Below, piece by piece: positions 17,187 through 25,541 of a stretch of DNA of 64,000 nt. The first letter of the stretch is position 1. The number at the start of each line of letters is the position of its first letter. The notes beneath the pieces were generated by a model that saw only the letters and a program-made list of their open reading frames with translations, was not told the origin of the DNA and made no database searches. A program made the translations under genes and the position numbers. The stretch is from Frisingicoccus sp902471845 (GTDB taxonomy: Bacteria > Bacillota > Clostridia > Lachnospirales > Lachnospiraceae), in the NCBI RefSeq assembly GCF_047030795.1, contig NZ_JBKYIC010000002.1. One strand, written 5' to 3'.

Positions 17187-18135
17187 AAATCAGATCATGG
17201 GGAGCCAGACAGTTGCCATTACCGGTCATACCCGGCCGGACGGCGACTGTGTCGGTTCCTGCATGGGACTTTATAATTATATCAGAGAAAATTATCCGGA
17301 TATTTCGGTGGATGTTTATCTCGAACCGATTGCGGACAGCTATAAACTGGTAAAGTGCACGGAAGAGATTCAGCAGCCGGGAACGGAGCCAAAAGTGTAT
17401 GATCTGTTTATCTGTCTGGATACCAGTCAAAAAGACCGGCTGACAAAAGGCACCGAGTTTTATTTTGATATGGCAAAGGCAACGATCAATGTGGATCATC
17501 ATGTGAGCAATACCCAATTTGCCCAGGTGAATCACGTTGCAGGGGAGGCCAGTTCGGCCAGTGAAGTGGTATATGATCTTCTGGACAGGGATAAAATCGG
17601 CCTGGCCGCAGCAGAAGCTTTGTATATGGGCATTATCTGTGATTCGGGTGTGTTTAAATACTCCAGTACCAGTGAGCATACCATGCAGATTGCCGGACAC
17701 CTGATGCGTATTGGCGTGGACAGCGGCCGTTTCATTGATGAAGTTTTTTATGAGCGTTCTTATACCCAGGCCCGGCTTTTGGGGCAGGCACTTTTAAACA
17801 GTACCTGTGTTTTTGGAGGCCGTTGTATTTATACGGTTGTCCATCGGGAGATGTTTGAACGGTTTGGTGCAGATCATAATGACTTAGAGGGCATTGTGGA
17901 GCAGCTTCGTCTGACAAAAGGTATTGAGGTGGCAATTCTCGTCTCAGAAACTGAAGAGGGAACGAGCAAATTCAGTTTCCGCTCCAAACGTTATGTGGAT
18001 GTCAATAAAGTGGCAGCTATTCTTGGCGGCGGCGGTCATGTAAGGGCTGCCGGATGCACGGTTCAGGGCAGCTATAAAGAGCCTTTAAAAACATTTTTAG
18101 AAGCGATAGAAGGGCAGCTGGAGGCAGATGTATAA
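17170..18135 (+). CDS. nrnA: bifunctional oligoribonuclease/PAP phosphatase NrnA (DHH family)
   Basis: Degrades short oligoribonucleotides and dephosphorylates 3'-phosphoadenosine 5'-phosphate. The product of about 321 residues has the DHH-family motifs GHTRPDGDCVGS near residue 17, the VDHH motif near 107 and the DHHA1-domain GGGGHVRAAG near 285. ATG 17164 is also possible, but ATG 17170 sits at a better distance from AGAGG (17156-17160). The stop overlaps the truB start. Confidence 0.9.
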   Translation: MKSFLENQIMGSQTVAITGHTRPDGDCVGSCMGLYNYIRENYPDISVDVYLEPIADSYKLVKCTEEIQQPGTEPKVYDLFICLDTSQKDRLTKGTEFYFDMAKATINVDHHVSNTQFAQVNHVAGEASSASEVVYDLLDRDKIGLAAAEALYMGIICDSGVFKYSSTSEHTMQIAGHLMRIGVDSGRFIDEVFYERSYTQARLLGQALLNSTCVFGGRCIYTVVHREMFERFGADHNDLEGIVEQLRLTKGIEVAILVSETEEGTSKFSFRSKRYVDVNKVAAILGGGGHVRAAGCTVQGSYKEPLKTFLEAIEGQLEADV

Positions 18136-19036
18136 CGGAATTATAAATATCTATAAAGAAGCGGGATTCACTTCCCATGATGTGGTGGCAAAGCTGCGGG
18201 GAATATTAAAACAAAAGAAAATCGGGCACACAGGAACGTTGGACCCGGAGGCGGTTGGCGTTCTTCCGGTCTGCCTGGGCAAAGGAACGAAGGTCTGTGA
18301 CCTGCTGACAGATAAAGATAAAGTCTATGAGGCCGTTATGCGGCTTGGTGTTGTTACAGATACCCAGGATATGACGGGAAGGATTCTGAAAGAGTCGCCG
18401 GTTCATGTGACACGAGAAGAACTGGAAGCGGTTCTAAGCCAGTTTCTCGGTGAATATGACCAGATTCCACCCATGTATTCGGCGTTGAAGGTTCAGGGAA
18501 AAAAATTATACGAGCTGGCCCGGGAAGGTCAGGTCATTGAGCGGAAACCTCGTCGGGTACAGATATTGGGACTGGAGCTGCTTAAGATGGAAGAAGATGG
18601 AATTCACGTACATATGCGCGTGCATTGTTCGAAAGGGACCTATATCCGGACCCTGTGCCATGATATCGGCGAGAGGCTTGGCTGCGGTGCGGCTATGGAA
18701 AAGCTTGTCCGTACCCAGGTCGGCGTTTTTAAAATCGAGGATGCCATGACACTGGCTCAGGTGGAAGCTTGTGTTCGGAATCAGCAAATGGATTCCCTTA
18801 TCCGCTCCATCGACAGCATGTTCAGCATGTGGCCGGCAGGACGAACGGATACGGCGATTGACCGTCTATTATATAATGGAAATATGCTTTACAGGAAGGA
18901 TCTGGTCCTTGAAGAAAAAAGAGAGCCGGAATCCGGCGAAAAATTCCGGGTTTACGACAGTCAGGGACAGTTCTGTGCGGTCTATGTTTACGACGGACGG
19001 CGCAGAATGTTTAAAAATGAAAAAATGTTTGTGTAA
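18128..19036 (+). CDS. truB: tRNA pseudouridine(55) synthase TruB
   Basis: Makes pseudouridine 55 in the tRNA T-loop. The 302-residue protein shows GFTSHDVV, the catalytic block HTGTLDPEAVGVLPVC (Asp about 39) and the SKGTYIRTLCHDIG motif near 170. It overlaps nrnA by eight bases and is followed by ribF, as in many Clostridia. Confidence 0.95.
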   Translation: MYNGIINIYKEAGFTSHDVVAKLRGILKQKKIGHTGTLDPEAVGVLPVCLGKGTKVCDLLTDKDKVYEAVMRLGVVTDTQDMTGRILKESPVHVTREELEAVLSQFLGEYDQIPPMYSALKVQGKKLYELAREGQVIERKPRRVQILGLELLKMEEDGIHVHMRVHCSKGTYIRTLCHDIGERLGCGAAMEKLVRTQVGVFKIEDAMTLAQVEACVRNQQMDSLIRSIDSMFSMWPAGRTDTAIDRLLYNGNMLYRKDLVLEEKREPESGEKFRVYDSQGQFCAVYVYDGRRRMFKNEKMFV

Positions 19037-19053
19037 TCGGTAGGAGATTCGGC

Positions 19054-20025
19054 ATGATTTATATTACAGGAACAAGAGATATACATTTGGAAAATACGGC
19101 AGTGGCTCTGGGAAAGTTTGACGGACTTCACCGGGGACACCAGATTTTGATAGAGAAGATTAAACAGCATAAGGCGGAAGGTCTTCAGGCCGTCATGTTT
19201 ACATTTGATTTTCATCCGGCATCACTTTTGTCGAATAAGCCGCTGGATTTAATCTTTACCCGGGAGGAACGGATAAAGTGGGCGGAGAAAATGGGTATCG
19301 ATGTGTTGATTGAATTTCCTTTTACGAAAGAAACTTCCGGAATTGAGGCGGAGGATTTTGTAAAGGATGTTCTTGTCGATGGCCTGGGAGCTAAAGTTAT
19401 TGTCTCCGGCAGTGATTTCCATTTCGGACATGAGCGCCGGGGAAATGTGGACATGCTGATAGAACTTGGAAAGAAAATGGGTTTTACAGCAGACGTCTGT
19501 CAGAAACTTCAGATTGAAGCACCGATTTATGAGAATGGGCAGTTTACCGGGCGGAAGGAGTTTAAGGATGTGAGCAGCACCCTTATTCGTGAAGCTATCC
19601 GTCGGGGTGATATGGAGTTCGCCGCCAAGATGCTTGGAGCGCCCTTTGCTGTATCCGGGGAAGTGGTTCACGGACGCCAGCTTGGCCGCAAACTTGGCAT
19701 GCCGACGGCCAATGTGATACCGCCGCTGCATAAAATTATGCCGCCAAACGGCGTCTATTCTTCACGGACCATAGTCGGTGATTATATCTATCATTCGGTG
19801 ACAAATATCGGTTTTAATCCGACCGTTGCAGATAATAACAGCAAGCGGATGGAAACCTATGTTTATGATTTTTCAGGCAGCCTTTACGGTGAGGAGATTG
19901 AAGTTCAGCTTTTCCGTTTTGAACGGCCGGAAATGAAATTCGACGGTGTGGATGCACTGAAAAACCAGATTCATAAAGATAAGGCGGGGACCATGGAATA
20001 TTTTGGAACTCATCCGGATTTGTAA
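19054..20025 (+). CDS. ribF: bifunctional riboflavin kinase/FAD synthetase RibF
   Basis: Phosphorylates riboflavin to FMN and adenylylates FMN to FAD. The 323-residue protein has the nucleotidyltransferase domain (ALGKFDGLHRGHQ near 18-30, SSTLIREAIRRGD near 170) and the flavokinase domain (GRKLGMPTAN near 210 and NIGFNPTV near 250). It closes the rimP operon here; rpsO, often next, is absent because decayed accessory DNA follows. It uses riboflavin made by the operon at 39641-43192. Confidence 0.95.
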   Translation: MIYITGTRDIHLENTAVALGKFDGLHRGHQILIEKIKQHKAEGLQAVMFTFDFHPASLLSNKPLDLIFTREERIKWAEKMGIDVLIEFPFTKETSGIEAEDFVKDVLVDGLGAKVIVSGSDFHFGHERRGNVDMLIELGKKMGFTADVCQKLQIEAPIYENGQFTGRKEFKDVSSTLIREAIRRGDMEFAAKMLGAPFAVSGEVVHGRQLGRKLGMPTANVIPPLHKIMPPNGVYSSRTIVGDYIYHSVTNIGFNPTVADNNSKRMETYVYDFSGSLYGEEIEVQLFRFERPEMKFDGVDALKNQIHKDKAGTMEYFGTHPDL

Positions 20026-20247
20026 CAATCTAAAACCTCCATGCGGACAGCATTCGGTAATTACGAATCTTTACGAGTTAAGAAAATAGGTTATGTGCCA
20101 TATTCATAACAGCGTTTCAAAACACTGTTATGAATGCGCGCATGACGGATATAGAAAAGGCTGTCATCGTTTTACAGGAAGCGACGTACAGCCTTAACAT
20201 TTATTTACAGGTTAGGCAAAACTAATCACAAAAAAGGAGGAACCTGA
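20026..20247. other. intergenic region with two inverted repeats
   Basis: Two structures are visible. A perfect 11-bp inverted repeat (20102-20112 with 20125-20135, 12-base spacer) has no T-tract and could be an operator for the lost ABC operon. A second hairpin (20157-20195) has an eight-bp outer stem and a five-bp inner stem followed by a weak T-rich run, and may terminate the ribF transcript. AAAAAAGGAGGA at about 20232-20243 is the ribosome binding site of the pseudogene. Confidence 0.5.
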
Positions 20248-20664
20248 ATGGAAAAGCAAAGTCCGATGCTTCGTTTGTGGGAGCTTGGAGAAAAGGAACT
20301 GGATTTTTATTTATCTTTTGGTTCTGGACTGGCGGATGGCTCTGCTGTCCTTTGTATCAATTCCGGTGGGTATGATTTTTATGATGGACGTTATGAAAGA
20401 TTACGGCGTCCAGTATGAGGGGTTCAGTGAAAACGACTTAGGCCATGAATTCAACTATTGTAGAGTATATCGGAGGTATAGAGGTCATTAAAGCTTTTAA
20501 TCAGGGAAAAACTCTTATGCAAAGTATTCGGACAGAGTTCGGGCAAATCCGTATGGGGCGAATGGATGCCACGGATGAAGAAGTTGAGGCGGTAGCCAAA
20601 GCCGCTGGATGCGATGCGTTTATCCGGGGACTTGAAAAGGGATATGATACGGTGGTTGGAGTCG
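20248..20664 (+). pseudogene. decayed ABC half-transporter gene A (fused permease/ATPase)
   Basis: Pieces of a fused ABC exporter subunit lie in order but in different frames. They are an N-terminus MEKQSPMLRLWELGEKE with its own SD, a membrane-domain piece DWRMALLSFVSIPVGMIFMM (about 20319-20378), STIVEYIGGIEVIKAFNQGK (about 20451-20510), and an ATPase-domain piece GRMDATDEEVEAVAKAAG with GLEKGYDTVVG (to about 20664). The Walker A, signature and Walker B regions are missing, so several internal deletions plus frameshifts have occurred. Fragments match one half of a two-gene ABC exporter of the IrtAB-like type. Confidence 0.8.
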
Positions 20665-20757
20665 GCTTTTTATACGCCATATTCCATATGTTTCAGGTAG
20701 GAGCCATTTATTATATTATTGTGGCATTGAACGAAAGGGAGATAGCGCCAATGATAT
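20665..20757 (+). pseudogene. N-terminal fragment of ABC half-transporter gene B
   Basis: The stretch reads GFLYAIFHMFQVGAIYYIIV and continues to a stop at 20757-20759. It resembles the first membrane segment of the second subunit of paired ABC exporters and not the end of gene A. The rest of this gene is missing here; a matching C-terminal tail appears 12.4 kb away at 33135-33221, so gene B appears split by inserted DNA. Confidence 0.65.
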
Positions 20758-20828
20758 AGGTACATAATCAAATGCTTACAGTGGATGGAAATACGCTGAA
20801 AAATCAATCATACACGGAGAATAAGCAG

Positions 20829-22511
20829 ATGATTATGAGCAAAGACAAAGATAGAAGATGTGGGCAGGTAGCAGAGTTTTTCAGACTATTTCTGAAGAAA
20901 ACAGGTGACTGGTGCGTGGTACGGAGTGAGCAGTTTGGGTATATCGTACTTAGCTATTATTTGAATGGCAGATTTGTGGATAACAATGTATTTGATAATA
21001 CGAAAGATTTGTTTGATTTTTTGCTGGATCACTGGCAGTTTCGGTGGCTGTATAGAACGGCGAAAAAGAATGGAACGGAGGAATATGAATGTGTGTGTTT
21101 TGCTCCACCTTTTTATGAAATAGCATTGACAAAATATAGAGAACTCTATAATATAGAGTATATAAAATATATGGGAGAACAGAATATGAAAGATTTAATA
21201 AGAGAGCCATTAATGGAGAATATAAAAAATAATTTAGAATTTTATATTATGTGTTGCATACCAGTTTTTCCATTTTGTTTGTCTGCTGATTTTTTTATGT
21301 ATTTATATCTCGAACATAGTTGGAATATGGGGAATGGATTTGGAAATTGCCTATTATTAATAGCAAGTGTTTTATTACTGGTCTGTTTTGCTGTATTTCG
21401 ATATACTTTGAAAGGATATATTAGAAAAAAAGCAGAGAAATACAATCTCTTGCTTATTTTGGGTATCTCAAGTAGAGATTTTTGGAAGATACTTGCAAAA
21501 GAATATTGTGCCGCTTTTTTGCTCTTGATAATAACTTTTGCGTTGGGGAGTAATGTGATAAGCAATTTGATTTTGATGATTGTGTTTAAGAATATTTCTC
21601 ATGAAGTGATTTTTATTTCAGTGAAAATAATGGTAGCTTTAATTATAATGTTTTATTTGGGAATGATTGGAACATTGCTCATTTTAAAATGGAAACAATG
21701 GAGGAAAAAGCTGACATATTATTTGGAAGATTTAAATAATGAAAATGAAAAGCTACATAGATTTCGGATTGCTTATGGAATAAAAGGGTGTTTGGCATTT
21801 ATCTGTTTTGTTTTTTCGCTTATCATGTTATATGTTTATACAGTTGGGAAATTATTTATTGCAGTATTTTTTCATTTGACTGGAATTTATTTTTTATTAC
21901 AGATAAATGGGCGTTTCGTCAAAAAAGTGCTTAAAAGAAATGAAAAACGATATTATCAAAAACTTCTTGTATGGACAGATCTTGTTTCTGAATATCGTAT
22001 GAATGGTAATATAATCTATTCAATTTATGCGGTTAATCTTTTGGTGGTTTTGGTTTTTGGAGGTTTGCTTGCATCCGATTATCATTCGGATAGTGTTTAT
22101 TTTGGAATAGAAATAATACTTGCAGTGGTTGGAGTTGCAATTATTTTAGAGGGGCAGACTATTATTTTGGAAAGAATGCTTTTGGATATAAAAAGTGAAA
22201 AAATCCAGCATGATATTCTGTTTCAACTTGGAATAAGTGTCAGCGAGTATACATATTTCATTCGAAACAGAATAAAAAATATGTTTGTATTGCCGGGGAT
22301 AGTAGCTTCTGTTATGGGGGCAGTGTTTTTTATGTGCGATTATGTTTATCAAGAAAGGATTACAGTTTTATCAGATTTATGGAGCTTAAGCATGGCAAAG
22401 TATCTAGGTGCAATACTCATTTTCTGGTGCCTACAATATTTCGGATACTTATTTGCGAGAAAAAGACTTCTAAAAAGAAATAACCAGTTTAGAACGGAAG
22501 TAAATTTGTAA
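20829..22511 (+). CDS. FtsX-like ABC transporter permease with N-terminal extension
   Basis: Membrane protein with roughly ten hydrophobic segments. A run near the second segment (LLILGISSRDFWKILAKEY) is typical of FtsX/MacB-type permeases of peptide or antimicrobial-resistance transporters. The first 120 or so residues are a soluble region (GDWCVVRSEQFGYIVLSYYL and onward) that I do not recognise. ATG 20829 has GGAGA upstream; the frame is open from 20772. A second start at 21186 with GGGAG would give a plain 441-residue permease. Very AT-rich compared with the flanks. The ATPase partner follows 23 bases on. Confidence 0.75.
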   Translation: MIMSKDKDRRCGQVAEFFRLFLKKTGDWCVVRSEQFGYIVLSYYLNGRFVDNNVFDNTKDLFDFLLDHWQFRWLYRTAKKNGTEEYECVCFAPPFYEIALTKYRELYNIEYIKYMGEQNMKDLIREPLMENIKNNLEFYIMCCIPVFPFCLSADFFMYLYLEHSWNMGNGFGNCLLLIASVLLLVCFAVFRYTLKGYIRKKAEKYNLLLILGISSRDFWKILAKEYCAAFLLLIITFALGSNVISNLILMIVFKNISHEVIFISVKIMVALIIMFYLGMIGTLLILKWKQWRKKLTYYLEDLNNENEKLHRFRIAYGIKGCLAFICFVFSLIMLYVYTVGKLFIAVFFHLTGIYFLLQINGRFVKKVLKRNEKRYYQKLLVWTDLVSEYRMNGNIIYSIYAVNLLVVLVFGGLLASDYHSDSVYFGIEIILAVVGVAIILEGQTIILERMLLDIKSEKIQHDILFQLGISVSEYTYFIRNRIKNMFVLPGIVASVMGAVFFMCDYVYQERITVLSDLWSLSMAKYLGAILIFWCLQYFGYLFARKRLLKRNNQFRTEVNL

Positions 22512-22534
22512 ATCGTAAAGGGGATTAGGAAGGG

Positions 22535-23227
22535 ATGAAATTATTAGATATATATGATTTGGAGAAAAGCTATTACATTGAGAATAGCAGAACAATGAAG
22601 CGAGAAAAAATTGAAGTAATTAAAAATATTTCATTACAGATTGCAGAAAGTGAGTCTGTTTCCATTATGGGAAAGTCGGGGTGTGGAAAAACAACTTTGC
22701 TAAAAATGTTAGGTGGTTTGCTTGCGCCTTCCGCTGGTAGCATTTATTATAAAGGAGAAAGGCTCTCAGATTTAAGAAAAGAATGTCTTGAAAAATACAG
22801 GAGAACACAAGTAGGATTTGTATTTCAAGATTACAGGCTATTGGAATGTATGACAATAAAGGAAAATATGATTTTGCCATGTGTATTAGATCATCAGGAT
22901 GTAGAAGCATCTATTCGTAAAGTAGAGATAATGGCAGAAATGCTTAAAATAAGTGACAGGCTAGAGCATTATCCGAGTGAATTGTCTGGAGGAGAAAAGC
23001 AGCGGGCAGCAATAGGGCGGGCTTTGATTAATACTCCGTCTTTAATATTAGCGGATGAGCCAACTGGAAATTTAGATTCTGTTTCAAGTAAAATAGTCAT
23101 GGAATTATTAGTCAAACTTCAGCGGGAACTAAATGTAACAATGATACTTGTGACGCATGATAAGGAGATTGCAAATTATTGTAGCCGCATAGTTAAAATT
23201 GTAGATGGACAAATATGTAAAGGTTGA
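22535..23227 (+). CDS. ABC transporter ATP-binding protein (MacB/LolD/BceA type)
   Basis: ATPase partner of the preceding permease. The 230-residue protein has Walker A GKSGCGKTT near residue 47, a Q-loop in VGFVFQDYRLLE, signature ELSGGEKQRAAIGRAL near 150, Walker B LILADEPTGNLDS and the switch His in VTHD. The subfamily energises FtsX-like permeases that handle lipoproteins, peptides or bacitracin-like drugs; the substrate cannot be told here. It is in an operon with the permease and two downstream genes. Confidence 0.92.
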   Translation: MKLLDIYDLEKSYYIENSRTMKREKIEVIKNISLQIAESESVSIMGKSGCGKTTLLKMLGGLLAPSAGSIYYKGERLSDLRKECLEKYRRTQVGFVFQDYRLLECMTIKENMILPCVLDHQDVEASIRKVEIMAEMLKISDRLEHYPSELSGGEKQRAAIGRALINTPSLILADEPTGNLDSVSSKIVMELLVKLQRELNVTMILVTHDKEIANYCSRIVKIVDGQICKG

Positions 23228-23239
23228 AGGAGGAAAACC

Positions 23240-23953
23240 ATGGATAGGAAAATAGAAACGGCTTTAGATGATATTTTATTAATTAAGGCGATAATTGAGA
23301 GAACACAAAAGGATTTTTCAAAGGTATCTATGTTTTTTATTGGGATAGGCATCGTCAATGCAATTGTTTGGCTTTTGGAACAGATGACTTATTTTGTCAG
23401 AAATACAGTAGCGTACGGGTATTGGCTTGTAAATATTTTGGGGCAGGGCAGCCGCTGGTTCCGCCTGATAGGATATATCGTACTCTTTATTATCTTTTAC
23501 AGAAAAATAAAAACTGTGAATAATGAGATTAGTGAAGGCATGGTAAAAATATGGGGGATTGTTCTGATTGGCTCGAATATTCTTTCATTTTTGTATATGA
23601 GTTTGATTCCGTCTGGAAACAGTGACAAAATTATTACATTATGGAAATGCAGAGAGCTGATTGAAATTTTGCCAGTTATCTTTGTTTTGTTTATGACAGG
23701 GATTTTAACGAAAAAGAACGTTGTCACCATAGGTACAGCAATTTATAGTATTTTCTATTTTGTGATGTTTTTAAGCATGAAAGAAATACCGTATGGAACA
23801 TGGAGAGGAACAGGAACGCTTATTTCGACCAGCAGTGTGAGCATTAAATGCTTAATGATATTTGGAATGATTGCATTAGGAATGTTTTTAAAGATAGGAG
23901 CAAAGAACCATGGAGATAAATGCAATACCGGAAGCATTTCAGACGAAGCTTAG
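23240..23953 (+). CDS. predicted membrane protein, six or more TM segments
   Basis: A 237-residue hydrophobic protein with about six membrane segments after a 30-residue cytoplasmic N-terminus (TALDDILLIKAIIERTQKDF). I do not recognise a named family. It is 12 bases downstream of the ATPase with AAGGAGG before its ATG and overlaps the next gene, a winged-helix regulator, so it is likely a sensory or accessory part of the same transport cassette. Confidence 0.75.
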   Translation: MDRKIETALDDILLIKAIIERTQKDFSKVSMFFIGIGIVNAIVWLLEQMTYFVRNTVAYGYWLVNILGQGSRWFRLIGYIVLFIIFYRKIKTVNNEISEGMVKIWGIVLIGSNILSFLYMSLIPSGNSDKIITLWKCRELIEILPVIFVLFMTGILTKKNVVTIGTAIYSIFYFVMFLSMKEIPYGTWRGTGTLISTSSVSIKCLMIFGMIALGMFLKIGAKNHGDKCNTGSISDEA

Positions 23954-24203
23954 ATTAGCGGTTTTATCTTCTTTATTGACAGGCAAAAAAAATTTTCGAG
24001 AACTGAAAACAATAACATCCGCAACAGATGGAAATTTGGGTGCACAGATAAAAAAATTGAATGAATCAGGATATATCACGATTGAAAAAGCATTTGTAAA
24101 CAATAAGCCTCAAACCACTTGTGAGATTACAGAATATGGGAGGACACAATTTAAAGAATATGTTGAAATGCTTGAAAATCTACTTAGGCATTCAAAGGAA
24201 TAA
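23910..24203 (+). CDS. winged-helix transcriptional regulator (ArsR/PadR-like)
   Basis: A 97-residue DNA-binding protein. It shows a winged-helix pattern: RLAVLSSLLTGKKNFRELK, a recognition helix with TDGNLGAQIKKLNESGYI and a wing, followed by GRTQFKEYVEMLENLL. It matches the short stand-alone wHTH regulators that accompany membrane proteins of the preceding kind. It overlaps the upstream gene by 44 bases and probably regulates this four-gene AT-rich cassette; no operator was identified. Confidence 0.82.
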   Translation: MEINAIPEAFQTKLRLAVLSSLLTGKKNFRELKTITSATDGNLGAQIKKLNESGYITIEKAFVNNKPQTTCEITEYGRTQFKEYVEMLENLLRHSKE

Positions 24204-24271
24204 TCAGAATAGGTAATTTTAATGGTGGAAGTAAACGAACAAGGGAGCATATTTGGAGGTAGTAATATAGT

Positions 24272-24394
24272 GAAATTTTGCAATTACTGGCACGAAATCC
24301 CGGAATAGAACCCGATTCATCCAATCCAATATATATTTTGACGGTATGGAGCATCGGTTACCGATTCTCACCATATATAGGCAGGAAACTATGA
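24272..24394 (+). pseudogene. fragment of an OmpR-family response regulator C-terminus
   Basis: A 40-codon piece has no start codon and stop codons just upstream. It reads EILQLLARNPG, then jumps to IEPDSSNPIYILTVWSIGYRF before a stop at 24392-24394. In complete OmpR-type regulators these two blocks are about 30 residues apart, so the DNA-recognition helix has been deleted. It is a remnant of an earlier two-component system, distinct from the intact one at 26372. The rest of 24204-24524 shows no gene. Confidence 0.75.
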
Positions 24395-24524
24395 GTATAC
24401 TGCCATAGAATCATTACAGAAATAACCGCTGAAAAAGATTGATATTATGCTTCTTATTGCGTATAATAGAGATGTAAAGAAAGTAAAGAAAATCAAGTAG
24501 TTATTTTTGAAAGGGTGATGATAC

Positions 24525-24782
24525 ATGGAGGTAGCAAAGATTTCCAGCAAAGGGCAGATTACTATTCCCGTATCAGTACGGAATGCGCTGAAACTGAAAG
24601 CCGGGGATAAGATTGTGATTTTAGAAGAAAACGGCAGGTTCTATTTTGAAAATTCCGCAATGCTGGCATTTAAGCGGGCGGAAGAAGCATTCGCCGGGGA
24701 GGCGGAGAAGGCGGGCTTTACGACCGAGGAAGAAATGCAGGACTACATGAAGGAAATCCGAAAGGAAGTAAGGGGGTATTAG
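24525..24782 (+). CDS. AbrB/MazE-type antitoxin (SpoVT-AbrB domain)
   Basis: An 85-residue DNA-binding antitoxin. It has the swapped-hairpin AbrB fold with KISSKGQITIPVSVRNAL at residues 5-22 and GDKIVILEENGRFYF, followed by a C-terminal helix that would bind the toxin. AAAGGGTGATGAT precedes the ATG. The next gene, a PIN toxin, starts one base after the stop, so translation is coupled. Such antitoxins usually repress their own promoter, which lies in 24395-24520; no clear operator was picked out. Confidence 0.9.
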   Translation: MEVAKISSKGQITIPVSVRNALKLKAGDKIVILEENGRFYFENSAMLAFKRAEEAFAGEAEKAGFTTEEEMQDYMKEIRKEVRGY

Positions 24783-24783
24783 T

Positions 24784-25182
24784 TTGCGGGTAATGCTTGA
24801 TACCAACATTTTTATCTCCATGATTTTCTTCCCATCCGCACAGACAAGGGAGCTTGCAAGGCGGCTGACGGACAGCCATCAGATTGTAGTATGCGACTAT
24901 GTGGTTGAGGAACTGCGGCTTGTGACTGAACGGAAGTTTCCGGCGAAGCGGAAATTCCTTGACCGTTTCTTTCTGGAACTTCCTTTTGAACTGGTTTACA
25001 CACCGAAAATGTTGGACTTGAATGATTTCCCGGAAATGCGTGATACAAAGGACTCCCCGATACTGGCAACGGCAATCATGGAGGGCATTGACGTATTTGT
25101 GACGGGCGATAAGGATTTTCTAGTTTTGGATGTAGCTATACCGGAGATCGTCACAATGGCAGAATTTCTGGAACGATATTAA
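24784..25182 (+). CDS. PIN-domain toxin of a type II toxin-antitoxin system
   Basis: A putative ribonuclease of 132 residues, similar to the COG1569 PIN-toxin group. Acidic metal-ligand positions are visible in MLDTNIFIS (Asp 6), a central Glu in VVEELR, the Asp in MRDTKDSPILATAI and TGDKDFLVL near the end. The start is TTG 24784, one base after the antitoxin stop, with GGGGG upstream. The product should cleave RNA when free of antitoxin. Confidence 0.88.
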   Translation: MRVMLDTNIFISMIFFPSAQTRELARRLTDSHQIVVCDYVVEELRLVTERKFPAKRKFLDRFFLELPFELVYTPKMLDLNDFPEMRDTKDSPILATAIMEGIDVFVTGDKDFLVLDVAIPEIVTMAEFLERY

Positions 25183-25320
25183 GAACATGAGGGCAGGCAG
25201 TGTGCAGAAATTAAAAAGTATGCTGTCTATTTTTCTATCTGTCTTATCCTGTCCCATCCAAAAATCAGAGTTTGCTTTTTAGTTCAGCAGAAAAATTAGA
25301 AAATTGAATAACAAAGCGGG

Positions 25321-25363
25321 AAATAAGCAGTGTTTATTAAGAAAAATAAAGCTGCTTATTTTT
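25321..25363 (+). terminator. terminator of the AbrB/PIN operon
   Basis: A ten-bp stem (25321-25330 with 25352-25361), extended by an inner six-bp A/T stem, ends in a T-run. The preceding stretch 25183-25320 is AT-rich and shows no gene. Confidence 0.65.
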
Positions 25364-25468
25364 GTTAGGCTTTAGCCTGTTCCTCATTGGGGAGTTTCTC
25401 ATCAGAGAAACGGACCTTTAAGGAACAAATAAACCACCTGCTCTGCAGGCGAGTTGCATTGCTTCAGC

Positions 25469-25497
25469 TTACAGTAAAAAACCTCCAGTGATATAAT
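25469..25497 (+). promoter_or_regulatory. internal promoter of the IS200-like tnpA
   Basis: TTACAG at 25469-25474 and TATAAT at 25492-25497 with a 17-base spacer. The spacer holds AACCTCC (25480-25486), exactly complementary to GGAGGTT (25529-25535) that contains the tnpA Shine-Dalgarno. Transcripts reading in from outside could therefore sequester the SD, while transcripts starting here could not. Confidence 0.65.
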
Positions 25498-25541
25498 TAT
25501 GCTGGTTCGCCAACCGCATAAAATCAAAGGAGGTTATCCAA

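Noticed and set aside
20102..20135. The 11-bp inverted repeat called as a terminator of ribF
   Set aside because: No T-run follows on either side; the hairpin at 20157-20195 fits better. The repeat was kept only as a possible operator.
24525..25182. Considering the AbrB gene as a global transition-state regulator
   Set aside because: Its stop is one base before a PIN-toxin start, so a toxin-antitoxin pair is the simpler reading.
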